Shown: positions 16,174 through 23,396 of the stretch, piece after piece | Numbering within the stretch: position 1 is the stretch's first letter | Layout: every line of letters begins with the position of its first letter | The notes under the pieces: model-generated | What the model was told of the DNA's origin: nothing | Seen by the model: only the letters and a program-made list of their open reading frames with translations | Database searches by the model: none | Made by a program: the position numbers and the translations under genes | DNA from: Nocardia sp. alder85J | Lineage (GTDB): Bacteria > Actinomycetota > Actinomycetes > Mycobacteriales > Mycobacteriaceae | Reading direction: 5' to 3' | NCBI RefSeq assembly: GCF_020176955.2 | Contig: NZ_JAIUCZ020000005.1 | Span: 186,001-250,000 of the forward strand | Length of the DNA stretch: 64,000 bases

Positions 16174-17232
16174 ATGGCGAGACCCCCAATGTTTCAACGC
16201 GCGACCGTGACCCGGATCGTCAAGGAGAGTGTCGACGCCCGCACCTTCGTGCTGGCGCCCCACGACACACCCATCTCCTACGTGGCCGGGCAGTTCTGCA
16301 CGTTCCGGGTCGCCGTGGACGGCCGCGAGCTGTTCCGGTCCTACTCCATGTCCAGCGCGCCGGAGACCGACACCGAGCTGATGACCACGGTGAAGCGGGT
16401 ACCCGGCGGCGCGGTCTCCAACTGGATGCACGACAATCTCGCCGAGGGCGACGTGGTCGAGATCAGCCAGGCCGCGGGCCGGTTCTGCCTGCGCGACACC
16501 GATGTTCCGCTGCTCGGCTTCTCCGGCGGCAGCGGTATCACGCCGATCCTGTCGCTGGCCAAGAGCGCGCTGGCCACCACCGGGCGGCGGGTGCGGCTGC
16601 TGTGTGCCGACCGCGACCAGCCGTCGATGATCTTCGAGTCGGCGCTGGCCGAGCTGGTCCGGCAGTATCCGGACCGGCTGGCGGTCACCCGGCATCTCGA
16701 CGCCGACGCCGGATTCCTCACTCCGGCGGCTATCCGCGAGTTCACCGGGGTCGACGGGCACGCCGACAGCTACATCTGCGGGCCGGAGCCGTTCATGGAG
16801 ATGATCGAGCTGGCGCTGCCGGGTCCGGGGCTGATCTACAGCGAGCGTTTCGGGGCGGCCGCGCCGGTGATCCCGGGTGCGGAGCCGGACGCGGACACCG
16901 TCAAGACGGCCGGAACCATCGCCGCCACTCCCCCCGCCGCCCCCGCGGTGACCGAGGAGGGCACGGTCACGATCATCCTGAACCGCAAGAAGAAGACGGT
17001 GCCCCGCAAGGACGGCGAGACGCTGCTGGAGAGCGCTCGCCGCGCCACCCTGAGCCCGCCGTTCTCCTGCGAGGCCGGCAACTGCGCCACCTGCATCGGC
17101 AAGATCCTCGACGGCAAGGCGACCATGCGGCAGAACAACGCCCTCGCCGACGACGAGATCGAGGACGGGTACGTCCTGACCTGCCAGGGGGTGCCGGATT
17201 CGGCGTCGATCACGGTGACGTACGACGAGTGA
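16174..17232 (+). CDS. Ferredoxin reductase with C-terminal plant-type [2Fe-2S] domain (KshB/HmpD-like)
   Basis: A 352-residue electron-transfer flavoprotein. The FAD-binding motif is RSYSMSS (R-x-Y-S), the NAD(P)-binding domain starts GFSGGSGITPILSL, and the C-terminal domain has FSCEAGNCATC and a fourth cysteine in LTCQG, giving the Cys-x4-Cys-x2-Cys-xn-Cys set of a plant-type [2Fe-2S] cluster. Length and domain order match the reductase components of Rieske monooxygenases such as 3-ketosteroid 9-alpha-hydroxylase (KshB). No Rieske oxygenase gene is in the window, so its partner must be elsewhere. The start at 16174 follows AGGAGGTGG. It is under the palindrome-bearing promoter shared with the divergent ligase operon. 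Confidence 0.9.
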   Translation: MARPPMFQRATVTRIVKESVDARTFVLAPHDTPISYVAGQFCTFRVAVDGRELFRSYSMSSAPETDTELMTTVKRVPGGAVSNWMHDNLAEGDVVEISQAAGRFCLRDTDVPLLGFSGGSGITPILSLAKSALATTGRRVRLLCADRDQPSMIFESALAELVRQYPDRLAVTRHLDADAGFLTPAAIREFTGVDGHADSYICGPEPFMEMIELALPGPGLIYSERFGAAAPVIPGAEPDADTVKTAGTIAATPPAAPAVTEEGTVTIILNRKKKTVPRKDGETLLESARRATLSPPFSCEAGNCATCIGKILDGKATMRQNNALADDEIEDGYVLTCQGVPDSASITVTYDE

Positions 17233-17263
17233 GCGTCAGGCGTGCCCTCGCTATCATGGCTGC

Positions 17264-17917
17264 ATGTCCGCCGAATTCGCCGTGCAACCGGAGCTCCCGG
17301 CCTTCATGACCTGGGAAGAGCTCGAGCGGCTGCCGGAGGAGATCGCCGGTGAGATCGAGTTGTGGGACCGCCGCGTCGTGTGGGTGCGACGCGGACCTGC
17401 GGAACACTCGATCTTCACGGCACGAATGTGGAATTCCTTCGAACGCTGCGTTCGTGATCATGCGGCCACCGGGCCGGACGAATGCTGGCGGGCAGGTCTC
17501 GAGATCAACGTCTTCTTCGGCAGAACGGGCAAGAACAGCTTCCTGACCCCCGACTTCCTGATACATCGTTGCCTGGACCGGCCGTACCAGGATGTCCGCG
17601 CCGAGGACGTCCTACTCGCCGGTGAGGTGCTCTCACCGTCGAACAGCAGCCGCGAGATGGAGATCAAGCGAGCGCGCTACGCGAGCGGCGGAATCCCCTG
17701 GTACTGGGAAGTCCACCTGCACCGTGAGACGAGCGCGATCGAATTCGTCCGCGCCTACGCACTGGAGACACGCGTCGGCCGGCTTCCCGATGGCGTCCAG
17801 CCACGGTACCGGTCCAACTACCTGTTCGTGAACGAATGGACCCCCGACGACGAGGACGGCATCCGGATCAACTTCCCGTTCCCGATCTCGATCCCGTGGT
17901 CGGACCTCGAATACTGA
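17264..17917 (+). CDS. Uma2 (DUF820) family PD-(D/E)XK nuclease-like protein
   Basis: A 217-residue member of the Uma2/DUF820 family, which has a restriction-endonuclease-like fold but no settled biological role. The nuclease core is readable: FLTPDFLIHRC (catalytic Asp), then LAGEVLSPSNSSREMEIKRARYASGGIPWYWEV with Glu in the E-V motif and the following Lys. The N-terminus MTWEELERLPEE resembles other family members. It starts 31 bases after the ferredoxin reductase stop. It appears intact, unlike the inverted relative at 18.5-19.1 kb. Such genes occur as scattered multicopy accessory genes in actinomycetes. Confidence 0.8.
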   Translation: MSAEFAVQPELPAFMTWEELERLPEEIAGEIELWDRRVVWVRRGPAEHSIFTARMWNSFERCVRDHAATGPDECWRAGLEINVFFGRTGKNSFLTPDFLIHRCLDRPYQDVRAEDVLLAGEVLSPSNSSREMEIKRARYASGGIPWYWEVHLHRETSAIEFVRAYALETRVGRLPDGVQPRYRSNYLFVNEWTPDDEDGIRINFPFPISIPWSDLEY

Positions 17918-17927
17918 AGCGCGACAG

Positions 17928-18089
17928 TCAGATTCCCCAGTACCGCACCGGTCGAGCCACGGTCGCAACGCGGTCGAGCGGGATGCCACGATAGCGATTC
18001 AGTTTGATCTGGAAGAACTCGGCGACTCCGTGAGCTTCGACCAGATCCAGGACATTCTCGAGTTTGGCGGCCACCGGACCGTTCGGCGA
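17928..18089 (-). pseudogene. C-terminal remnant of an unrecognised protein
   Basis: The minus strand reads coherently from a stop at 18090-18092 to a stop at 17928-17930: a hydrophobic/charged helix (KLENVLDLVEAHGVAEFF), then LNRYRGIPLDRVATV and the end ARPVRYWGI. Codon use looks coding-like, yet no start codon and no upstream continuation exist in frame, so this is the tail of a broken gene. I do not recognise the family. It is in the same frame as the transposase-like remnant next to it. Confidence 0.4.
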
Positions 18090-18338
18090 TTACCGCAGTA
18101 TCCGCAGTAGCGGTCGCCAATCGCTGAACCCTCCGTATCCAGAAGGTTCAGCAGGTCCTGCTCTTGCAGGATCCGCGGATCGGCATCGTCTGGATGGATG
18201 GTGCAGGCGTTCGCGTTGGTCATCGCTGAGATCGTCGCGGCGGACGGTTTTGCGGTCGAGATGTAACTCCCGGGCGATCGCGCTGATCGTCTGACCGCGC
18301 GACAGCATCTGCTGGATCTGCGGATGCCGCCGGTCACT
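18090..18338 (-). pseudogene. Decayed transposase N-terminus (HTH, ISL3-like)
   Basis: The minus strand encodes RRHPQIQQMLSRGQTISAIA followed by RELHLDRKTVRR, a helix-turn-helix with the RKTVRR end typical of ISL3-family transposases. Upstream, GGAGG is followed by GTG AAG TGA, an immediate stop, and downstream the reading frame breaks into unrelated sequence that retains only a weak trace of the next repeat (GYGGFSDWRPLLRI). No catalytic domain or terminal repeat is present. It is a relic, not a functional element. Confidence 0.45.
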
Positions 18339-18524
18339 TCACCGTGGCCTCCCTTCGCCCTCGATCAGGCCGACATGTCTGCACTCAGATGCGTGACTCT
18401 GAACGTCACTGCTGGTCGACCGTGCCCCGACCGGATAACAGCCAGGTGCGACGAGCGTTGACAACGCGGGCGACCTGGAGATCCTGACCAGTTTGAACCC
18501 GAACCGGAGCGACGCAACAGCACG

Positions 18525-18935
18525 TGCAACTGTGCCCGATTTAACACCGAGGTACTGACCGATTTCGAAATGCACTATGTGGCAAGCCGCCTCACCAGCC
18601 CAGGATTCTCGTTCCGCCGCCCGGATGTGGTCCTGAATCGATGCTTCGACGAGGACCGCAAGGTGATGACCTCCGACGCCCTGCTGGTGGTCGAAGTGGG
18701 GTCACCGGGCTCCGAGTACACCGACACGGTCGACAAGCATGCGGAATATGCCCGAGAGGGCATCCGCACCTACCTCATCGTGCACCTCGACGCCGACCGC
18801 CGGAACAAGATAATCCAGGAATTCCGTCTGGACTGGGCCAGCCGCACCTACCGGCTGGCAGACACCCACCAGGAGCGTCTCGTCCTCACCGACCCGTTCC
18901 CGGTCGACATCGCCTTCACCGCACTCGACGCCTGA
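18525..18935 (+). pseudogene. Uma2-family C-terminal part, displaced by an inversion
   Basis: This plus-strand frame encodes the nuclease core of a Uma2 protein: FSFRRPDVVLNRCF with the catalytic Asp, then DALLVVEVGSPGSEYTDTVD and KHAEYAREGIRTYLIVHLDA, ending ...FPVDIAFTALDA. It lacks the family N-terminal region; that region lies on the opposite strand at 18951-19148. Joining the two at the shared CGTGCA (18523-18528, and as TGCACG at 18950-18955) restores a continuous in-frame protein through ...PEHPC/NCARFNTEVLTDFEM... of about 200 residues, the normal family length. The gene was therefore split by inversion of about 430 bases. Without a promoter or start of its own this part is probably not expressed. 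Confidence 0.7.
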
Positions 18936-18950
18936 ATCCGCAGATCGGCT

Positions 18951-19148
18951 GCACGGATGTTCGGGGCGGGCGGCCTCGATCTCGTTCGCGAGACGCCGGG
19001 CGACCTGGTTGTGCTGCCGACTTCCGCTGCGGCAGAAGATCACCTGACCGTTGACCACCTCGATGGATCGCTGCACGTCCTCGGGCAGCGCCAGGTACTG
19101 ATCCTCGGTGATGATCAACATCTCGGGATCCGCCGCCCACGCCGGCAT
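18951..19148 (-). pseudogene. Uma2-family N-terminal part, cut off by an inversion
   Basis: From the ATG at 19148 the minus strand encodes MPAWAADPEMLIITEDQYLA, then LPEDVQRSIEVVNGQVIFC and SRQHNQVARRLANEIEAARP, a standard Uma2 N-terminus. After PEHPC the frame runs into antisense of the displaced C-terminal half and loses all similarity to the family. An AAGGAGA stands somewhat far upstream of the start. See the plus-strand part at 18525-18935 for the reconstruction. Confidence 0.7.
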
Positions 19149-19249
19149 GGCCAACTCGACTCCGTCTCCTTGGACCGGTACCTGCGCACATCCTAATGAG
19201 CGACCGGCGCAGCCCGAAGCGGGAAGGAAGATCCGGGCCCGTGCCCGTT

Positions 19250-20317
19250 TCAGTCCTCGTGCTCGCCGAGGGCCGGAGGTGGGCCGTAGGCGGGGTGGTG
19301 GCCGGTGATGCGGATGGGCGATCCGACCAGGCGGAAGTCGCCGGCGGTGATCACCGATTGCGGGGTGGCGTCCAGGGATTCGGGGAGGGTGCGGACGGCG
19401 GCGGCCGGGATGCCCAAGGGGCGCAGGCGGTTTTCCCAGTTGATCGCGGTGTCGGCGGCCAGCGCGGTGGTGACGGCGGCGAGGACCTCCTCGCGGCGCT
19501 CGGCGCGTTCGGCCATGGTGGGGAAGCCTGCCACGGCGGCTTCGGTGGCGAAGGTCTTCCAGAAGCCGTCGTGGGTGATGAACAGGGCCAGGTGGCCGTC
19601 GGCGGTCGGGAACATCTGGGCCGGAACGTAATACGAGTGGGCGCCGAAGGGGCGGCGGGTGGGGGCGGTGCCGGTGTTGAGGTAGGCGGCGGCGTGGTAG
19701 TTCAGCTGGGACAGCATCACGTCGCGGAGGTTCACGTCGACCTGGCCGCCGCGGCCGGAGACGATCTGGGCCAGCAGGCCCAGGGCCGCCGTCAGGCCGG
19801 TGGAGTTGTCGGCGGAGGAGTAGCCGGGCAGCGTCGGCGGGGCCGCGGGGTCGCCGGTCATGGCGGCGACGCCGGTGGCGGCCTGGACGATGTAGTCGAA
19901 GGCGGGGTCGTCGCCGCCGTCGAGGCCGAAGCCGGTGATCGCCACGCAGACGATGCGCTCGTTGTACGCGCGCAGTGTCTCGTAGGTCAGGCCGAGGCGG
20001 CGGATCGCGGACGGTTTCAGATTCACCAGCAGCGCATGGGAATTCGCGGCGAGTTCATGCAGGCGCTGCCGGCCCTCGGGGGTGCCGAGTTCCAGGCGGA
20101 TGCTGCGCTTGCCGCGGTTGAGGCTGGCGAAGTAGGTGTCGCTGACCTGGCGGGAGATCTCGCCGGTCGGCGGTTCGATCTTGGTGACCTCGGCGCCGAG
20201 GTCGGCCAGCATCATGGTGGCGTACGGGCCCGCCAGCATGGTGCCGACCTCGAGGATGCGTATGCCCGCGAGCGGGCCGGGGCCGCCGGTCGGCGACCCC
20301 TCCCCCGGCGCGCTCAC
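19250..20317 (-). CDS. Type III CoA-transferase (CaiB/BaiF family)
   Basis: A 355-residue family III CoA-transferase, which moves CoA between acyl-CoA and a free acid through a mixed-anhydride on an Asp. Visible: N-terminal GIRILEVGTMLAGPYATMMLADLGAEVTKIE, RGKRSIRLEL, and the catalytic Asp in GYSSADNSTGLTAALG. The substrate cannot be assigned; alpha-methylacyl-CoA racemases share the fold, and 355 residues also fits them. The GTG at 20317 overlaps the stop of the LLM oxidoreductase by 4 bases. It is the last of a tightly coupled leftward operon: mutase large subunit, mutase B12 subunit, LLM oxidoreductase, CoA-transferase. Confidence 0.86.
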   Translation of the reverse strand: MSAPGEGSPTGGPGPLAGIRILEVGTMLAGPYATMMLADLGAEVTKIEPPTGEISRQVSDTYFASLNRGKRSIRLELGTPEGRQRLHELAANSHALLVNLKPSAIRRLGLTYETLRAYNERIVCVAITGFGLDGGDDPAFDYIVQAATGVAAMTGDPAAPPTLPGYSSADNSTGLTAALGLLAQIVSGRGGQVDVNLRDVMLSQLNYHAAAYLNTGTAPTRRPFGAHSYYVPAQMFPTADGHLALFITHDGFWKTFATEAAVAGFPTMAERAERREEVLAAVTTALAADTAINWENRLRPLGIPAAAVRTLPESLDATPQSVITAGDFRLVGSPIRITGHHPAYGPPPALGEHED

Positions 20318-21270
20318 CGCAGCTCCGCCGCCAGGGTCGCGATCATCTCGCGGGTGCGGCGCTTGGATTCGCGCAGCTCGTCGAGGGTGTCGCCGATCGG
20401 GAGCAGGCGCACCGACATGTCGGTGGCGCCGGCGGCGGCGTAGCGGCGCAGCTGGGCCGCGATCTGCTCCTCGTCACCGGCGATGCAGATGTCACCGACG
20501 TTCTGCGCGTCACCCATGTCCAGCAGCCGCTGGTAGTTCGGTGACGTCTCCGCCTCGGCGAGAATGCGATTGGCGCGGGTCTTGGCCTCGTCGACCTCGG
20601 ACGGGCGGCACAGGCAGACCGGCAGGCCCGCCACCACGCGGGGAGCGGGGCGGCCCGCGTCGGCGGCGGCCTTGGTGATCTTCGGGACCACGTGGTCGGC
20701 GATGGCGCGCTCGTCGGCCATCCACAGCACGGTGCCGTCGGCCTGTTCACCGGCGATGCGCAGCATCACCGGGCCGAGCGCGGCGAGCAGCACGGGCAGC
20801 GGCGAGGCCGGGCCCAGATCCAGCGGGTTGTGCACCGTGAACGTGTCGTTCTCGACGTCGACCGGGCCGGGGGCGGCCAGCGCGGCGTTGAACACCTCGA
20901 GGTAGTCGCGGGTGTAGGCGGCGGGCTTGTCGTAGGGCAGCCCGAGCATGTCGCGCACGATCCAGTGGTGCGACGGGCCGACGCCGAGCACCAGCCGGCC
21001 CCCGGCGGCGGTGTGCGCCGAGAATGCTTGCCGGGCAAGGGTGATCGGGTGCTGGGCCTGCAACGGCACCACGGCCGTGCCCAGTTCGATGCGGGTGGTC
21101 CGCATGCCCATCAGGGCGATGGTGATCAGCGCGTCGAAGTCACTGGGCAGCTGCGGAATCCACGCGGTGTCCAGGCCCGCGGACTCGGCCCAGTCGATGT
21201 CGGCGAGCATCCGGGTGAGTTTGCGGGTCGCGTCGCCCTTCTCGGGGCCGATCATCACACCGATGCGCAC
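20314..21270 (-). CDS. LLM-class flavin- or F420-dependent oxidoreductase
   Basis: A 318-residue luciferase-like (TIM-barrel) oxidoreductase. The N-terminus MRIGVMIGPEKGDATRKL, the segment IELGTAVVPLQAQHPITLAR and the block RLVLGVGPSHHWIVRDMLG match the F420-dependent subgroup common in mycobacteria and nocardiae. The GTG at 21270 follows GGAGGACAAC; the longer upstream frame is Arg/Ser-rich antisense sequence. Such enzymes reduce or oxidise ketones, alcohols or enoyl groups using F420, less often FMN. It lies between the mutase small subunit (61-base gap) and the CoA-transferase (4-base overlap), so it should act on the same intermediate pool. Confidence 0.84.
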   Translation of the reverse strand: MRIGVMIGPEKGDATRKLTRMLADIDWAESAGLDTAWIPQLPSDFDALITIALMGMRTTRIELGTAVVPLQAQHPITLARQAFSAHTAAGGRLVLGVGPSHHWIVRDMLGLPYDKPAAYTRDYLEVFNAALAAPGPVDVENDTFTVHNPLDLGPASPLPVLLAALGPVMLRIAGEQADGTVLWMADERAIADHVVPKITKAAADAGRPAPRVVAGLPVCLCRPSEVDEAKTRANRILAEAETSPNYQRLLDMGDAQNVGDICIAGDEEQIAAQLRRYAAAGATDMSVRLLPIGDTLDELRESKRRTREMIATLAAELR

Positions 21271-21331
21271 GTTGTCCTCCAGGTGTTTCACGATAGTTGC
21301 TGTGGCGCTGCGGGTTACGCTTGCGGACTGC

Positions 21332-21733
21332 TCAGGACGGCGTCGCCGTCCCGGTGAGCGCCCGGATCTCGGTGACCAGCGTCTCCAGCGGGGTGCCGGT
21401 CGGGAAGACCGCGGCCGCACCGGCGTCCAGCAGCTTCTGCACGTCGCTCTGCGGGATGGTGCCGCCGACCACGACGGCGATGTCACCGGCGTCGGCCTCG
21501 CGCAGCGCGTTCACCGTGCGGGTGGTCAGCGCCACGTGCGCACCGGAGAGGATGCTCAGGCCGACGACGGCGACATCCTCCTGCAGCGCGATCGACACGA
21601 TGTCCTCGATGCGCTGCCGGATGCCGGTGTAGACCACCTCGAATCCGGCGTCGCGCAGGGTGCGGGCGACGATCTTGGCGCCGCGGTCGTGCCCGTCCAG
21701 GCCGGGCTTGGCGACGAGAATGCGGGCCGGCAT
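21332..21733 (-). CDS. Cobalamin-binding small subunit of an acyl-CoA mutase
   Basis: A 133-residue B12-binding domain homologous to the C-terminal domain of methylmalonyl-CoA mutase and to stand-alone small subunits such as IcmB and HcmB. The base-off/His-on signature D-x-H-x-x-G is present in KPGLDGHDRGAKIVART, followed by the conserved LSILSGAH and GGTIPQSD loops that bind the nucleotide tail. Its ATG overlaps the large-subunit stop by one base (TGATG), so the two subunits are made together. It would carry adenosylcobalamin for radical carbon-skeleton rearrangement; MeaB at 2069-2956 is the likely chaperone. Confidence 0.93.
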   Translation of the reverse strand: MPARILVAKPGLDGHDRGAKIVARTLRDAGFEVVYTGIRQRIEDIVSIALQEDVAVVGLSILSGAHVALTTRTVNALREADAGDIAVVVGGTIPQSDVQKLLDAGAAAVFPTGTPLETLVTEIRALTGTATPS

Positions 21734-23310
21734 CAGAACACCACCGGCTGCTGGAACTCGCCCCAGACACCCTTGAGGGCGTTCACCATCTCGCCCACCG
21801 TGCAGTAGGCGTTGGCGCAGTCGATCAGGCGATGCATCAGGTTCTCGGTTCCCTCCGCGGCGCGGGACAGCGCGTCGAGGCTGGCGCGAACGGCCGCGGA
21901 GTCGCGTTCGGCCTTCACCCGGGTGAGCCGCTTCAGTTGCAGCTCACGGCCTTCGGCGTCGAGTTCGTAGGTGTCGATGTCCGGCGCCGGCTCGTCGGAG
22001 ACGAAGCGGTTGACGCCGACGACCGGGCGTTCGCCGGATTCCACCTCGTGGTGCAGCTTGTACGCCTCGTCGGCGATCAGGCCCTGGAGGTAGCCGTCCT
22101 CGATCGCCCGGACCATGCCGCCGTGGTTCTCCAGGTCGGTCATGATGTCCTTGATGCGCTCCTCGGTGGCGTCGGTCAGCGCCTCCACGAAGTAGGAGCC
22201 GCCGAGCGGATCGGCCACCCGGGTGACCCCGGTCTCGTAGGCGAGGATCTGCTGGGTGCGCAGCGCCAGCGTCGCCGACTCCTCCGAGGGCAGCGCGAAC
22301 GGCTCGTCCCAGGCGGCGGTGAACATCGACTGCACGCCGCCGAGCACCGAGGCCAGCGCCTCGTACGCGATGCGGACCAGATTGTTCTGCGCCTGCGGCG
22401 CGTACAGCGAGGCTCCGCCTGCGACACAACCGAATCGGAACATCGACGCCTTGTCGGCGGTGGCGCCGTAACGCTCCCGCACGATGGTGGCCCAGCGACG
22501 GCGTCCCGCACGATATTTCGCGATCTCCTCGAAGAAGTCGCCGTGCGTGTAGAAGAAGAAGGAGACCTGCGGCGCGAACTGGTCGATGGTCATCCGGCCG
22601 CGCTCGACCACGGTGTCGCAGTAGGTGACACCGTCGGCGAGGGTGAAGGCCATCTCCTGCACCGCATTCGCGCCGGCGTCGCGGAAGTGCGCACCCGCCA
22701 CCGAGATCGCGTTGAACCGTGGCACCTCCGCGGCGCAGAACTCGATGGTGTCGGCGATCAGCCGCAGCGACGGCTCCGGGGGCCAGATCCAGGTGCCGCG
22801 CGAGGCGTATTCCTTGAGGATGTCGTTCTGGATGGTGCCGGTGAGCTTCGCGCGCGGCACCCCCTTCTTCTCCGCGGCGGCGACATAGAAGGCCAGCAGG
22901 ATCGCGGCGGTGCCGTTGATCGTGAAGCTGGTGCTGATCTTGTCCAGCGGAATGCCGTCGAACAGGATCTCGGCGTCGGCGAGGGTGTCGACCGCGACAC
23001 CGACGCGGCCCACCTCCTCGCTCACCTCGGGATCGTCGGAGTCGTAACCGCACTGGGTGGGCAGGTCCAGCGCGACCGACAGGCCGGTGCCGCCCTGTTC
23101 CAGCAGGTAACGGTAGCGCCGGTTGGACTCCTCGGGCGTGCCGAAGCCGGAGTACTGCCGGAAGGTCCACGTCCGCCCGCGGTAGCCGGTGGCGAAGTTG
23201 CCGCGAGTGAACGGGAAGACGCCCGGAGCGGGCGGTTCGGCAGCGCGATCACCCGGTCCGTAGACCGGCTCGAGCGGGATGCCGGACGAGGTCTGCACAT
23301 GGTCGTTCAT
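21733..23310 (-). CDS. B12-dependent acyl-CoA mutase, large (catalytic) subunit, divergent active site
   Basis: A 525-residue TIM-barrel subunit of the methylmalonyl-CoA mutase family, lacking a fused B12 domain. The Tyr (RQYSGF, residue 53) and Arg (KEYASR, residue 171) that bind the carboxylate in methylmalonyl-CoA mutase are kept; isobutyryl- and 2-hydroxyisobutyryl-CoA mutases have Phe/Ile and Gln there. The active-site His is present, but the preceding Tyr is Ala (AGAH, 207-208), and the R-x-H-x-Q motif reads RFGCV (292-296), losing His and Gln. This points to a new substrate with a carboxylate and a larger acyl body. The ATG at 23310 is preferred to a TTG seven codons upstream. Family sure, substrate unknown. 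Confidence 0.9.
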   Translation of the reverse strand: MNDHVQTSSGIPLEPVYGPGDRAAEPPAPGVFPFTRGNFATGYRGRTWTFRQYSGFGTPEESNRRYRYLLEQGGTGLSVALDLPTQCGYDSDDPEVSEEVGRVGVAVDTLADAEILFDGIPLDKISTSFTINGTAAILLAFYVAAAEKKGVPRAKLTGTIQNDILKEYASRGTWIWPPEPSLRLIADTIEFCAAEVPRFNAISVAGAHFRDAGANAVQEMAFTLADGVTYCDTVVERGRMTIDQFAPQVSFFFYTHGDFFEEIAKYRAGRRRWATIVRERYGATADKASMFRFGCVAGGASLYAPQAQNNLVRIAYEALASVLGGVQSMFTAAWDEPFALPSEESATLALRTQQILAYETGVTRVADPLGGSYFVEALTDATEERIKDIMTDLENHGGMVRAIEDGYLQGLIADEAYKLHHEVESGERPVVGVNRFVSDEPAPDIDTYELDAEGRELQLKRLTRVKAERDSAAVRASLDALSRAAEGTENLMHRLIDCANAYCTVGEMVNALKGVWGEFQQPVVF

Positions 23311-23396
23311 CAATGGATACCGTACTTGCAAAAAATGAGAATGCCAATACCATCAAACGCAAATGACCCGAGTAGATGCGCCGAAAAAGGAGAATG
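23311..23396. promoter_or_regulatory. Divergent promoter region with operator half-site
   Basis: This 86-base AT-rich interval drives the mutase operon leftward and the SDR/decarboxylase/dehydrogenase operon rightward. It contains TGAGAAT at 23336-23342, one half of the palindrome found at 5712 and 16121, but the partner half is not conserved. AAAAAGGAGA provides the ribosome site of the rightward gene. Membership in the same regulon is possible, not shown. Confidence 0.4.

Noticed and set aside
18523..18955. Phase-variable invertible switch
   Set aside because: The matching ends are only about 6 bp and no invertase is next to it; an illegitimate one-time inversion is more likely.
21733..23310. 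Isobutyryl-CoA or 2-hydroxyisobutyryl-CoA mutase
   Set aside because: Those enzymes have Phe/Gln or Ile/Gln at the two specificity positions; this one has Tyr and Arg.
23336..23350. Third full GAGAATA operator
   Set aside because: Only one half-site (TGAGAAT) is present; the opposing half is not conserved.
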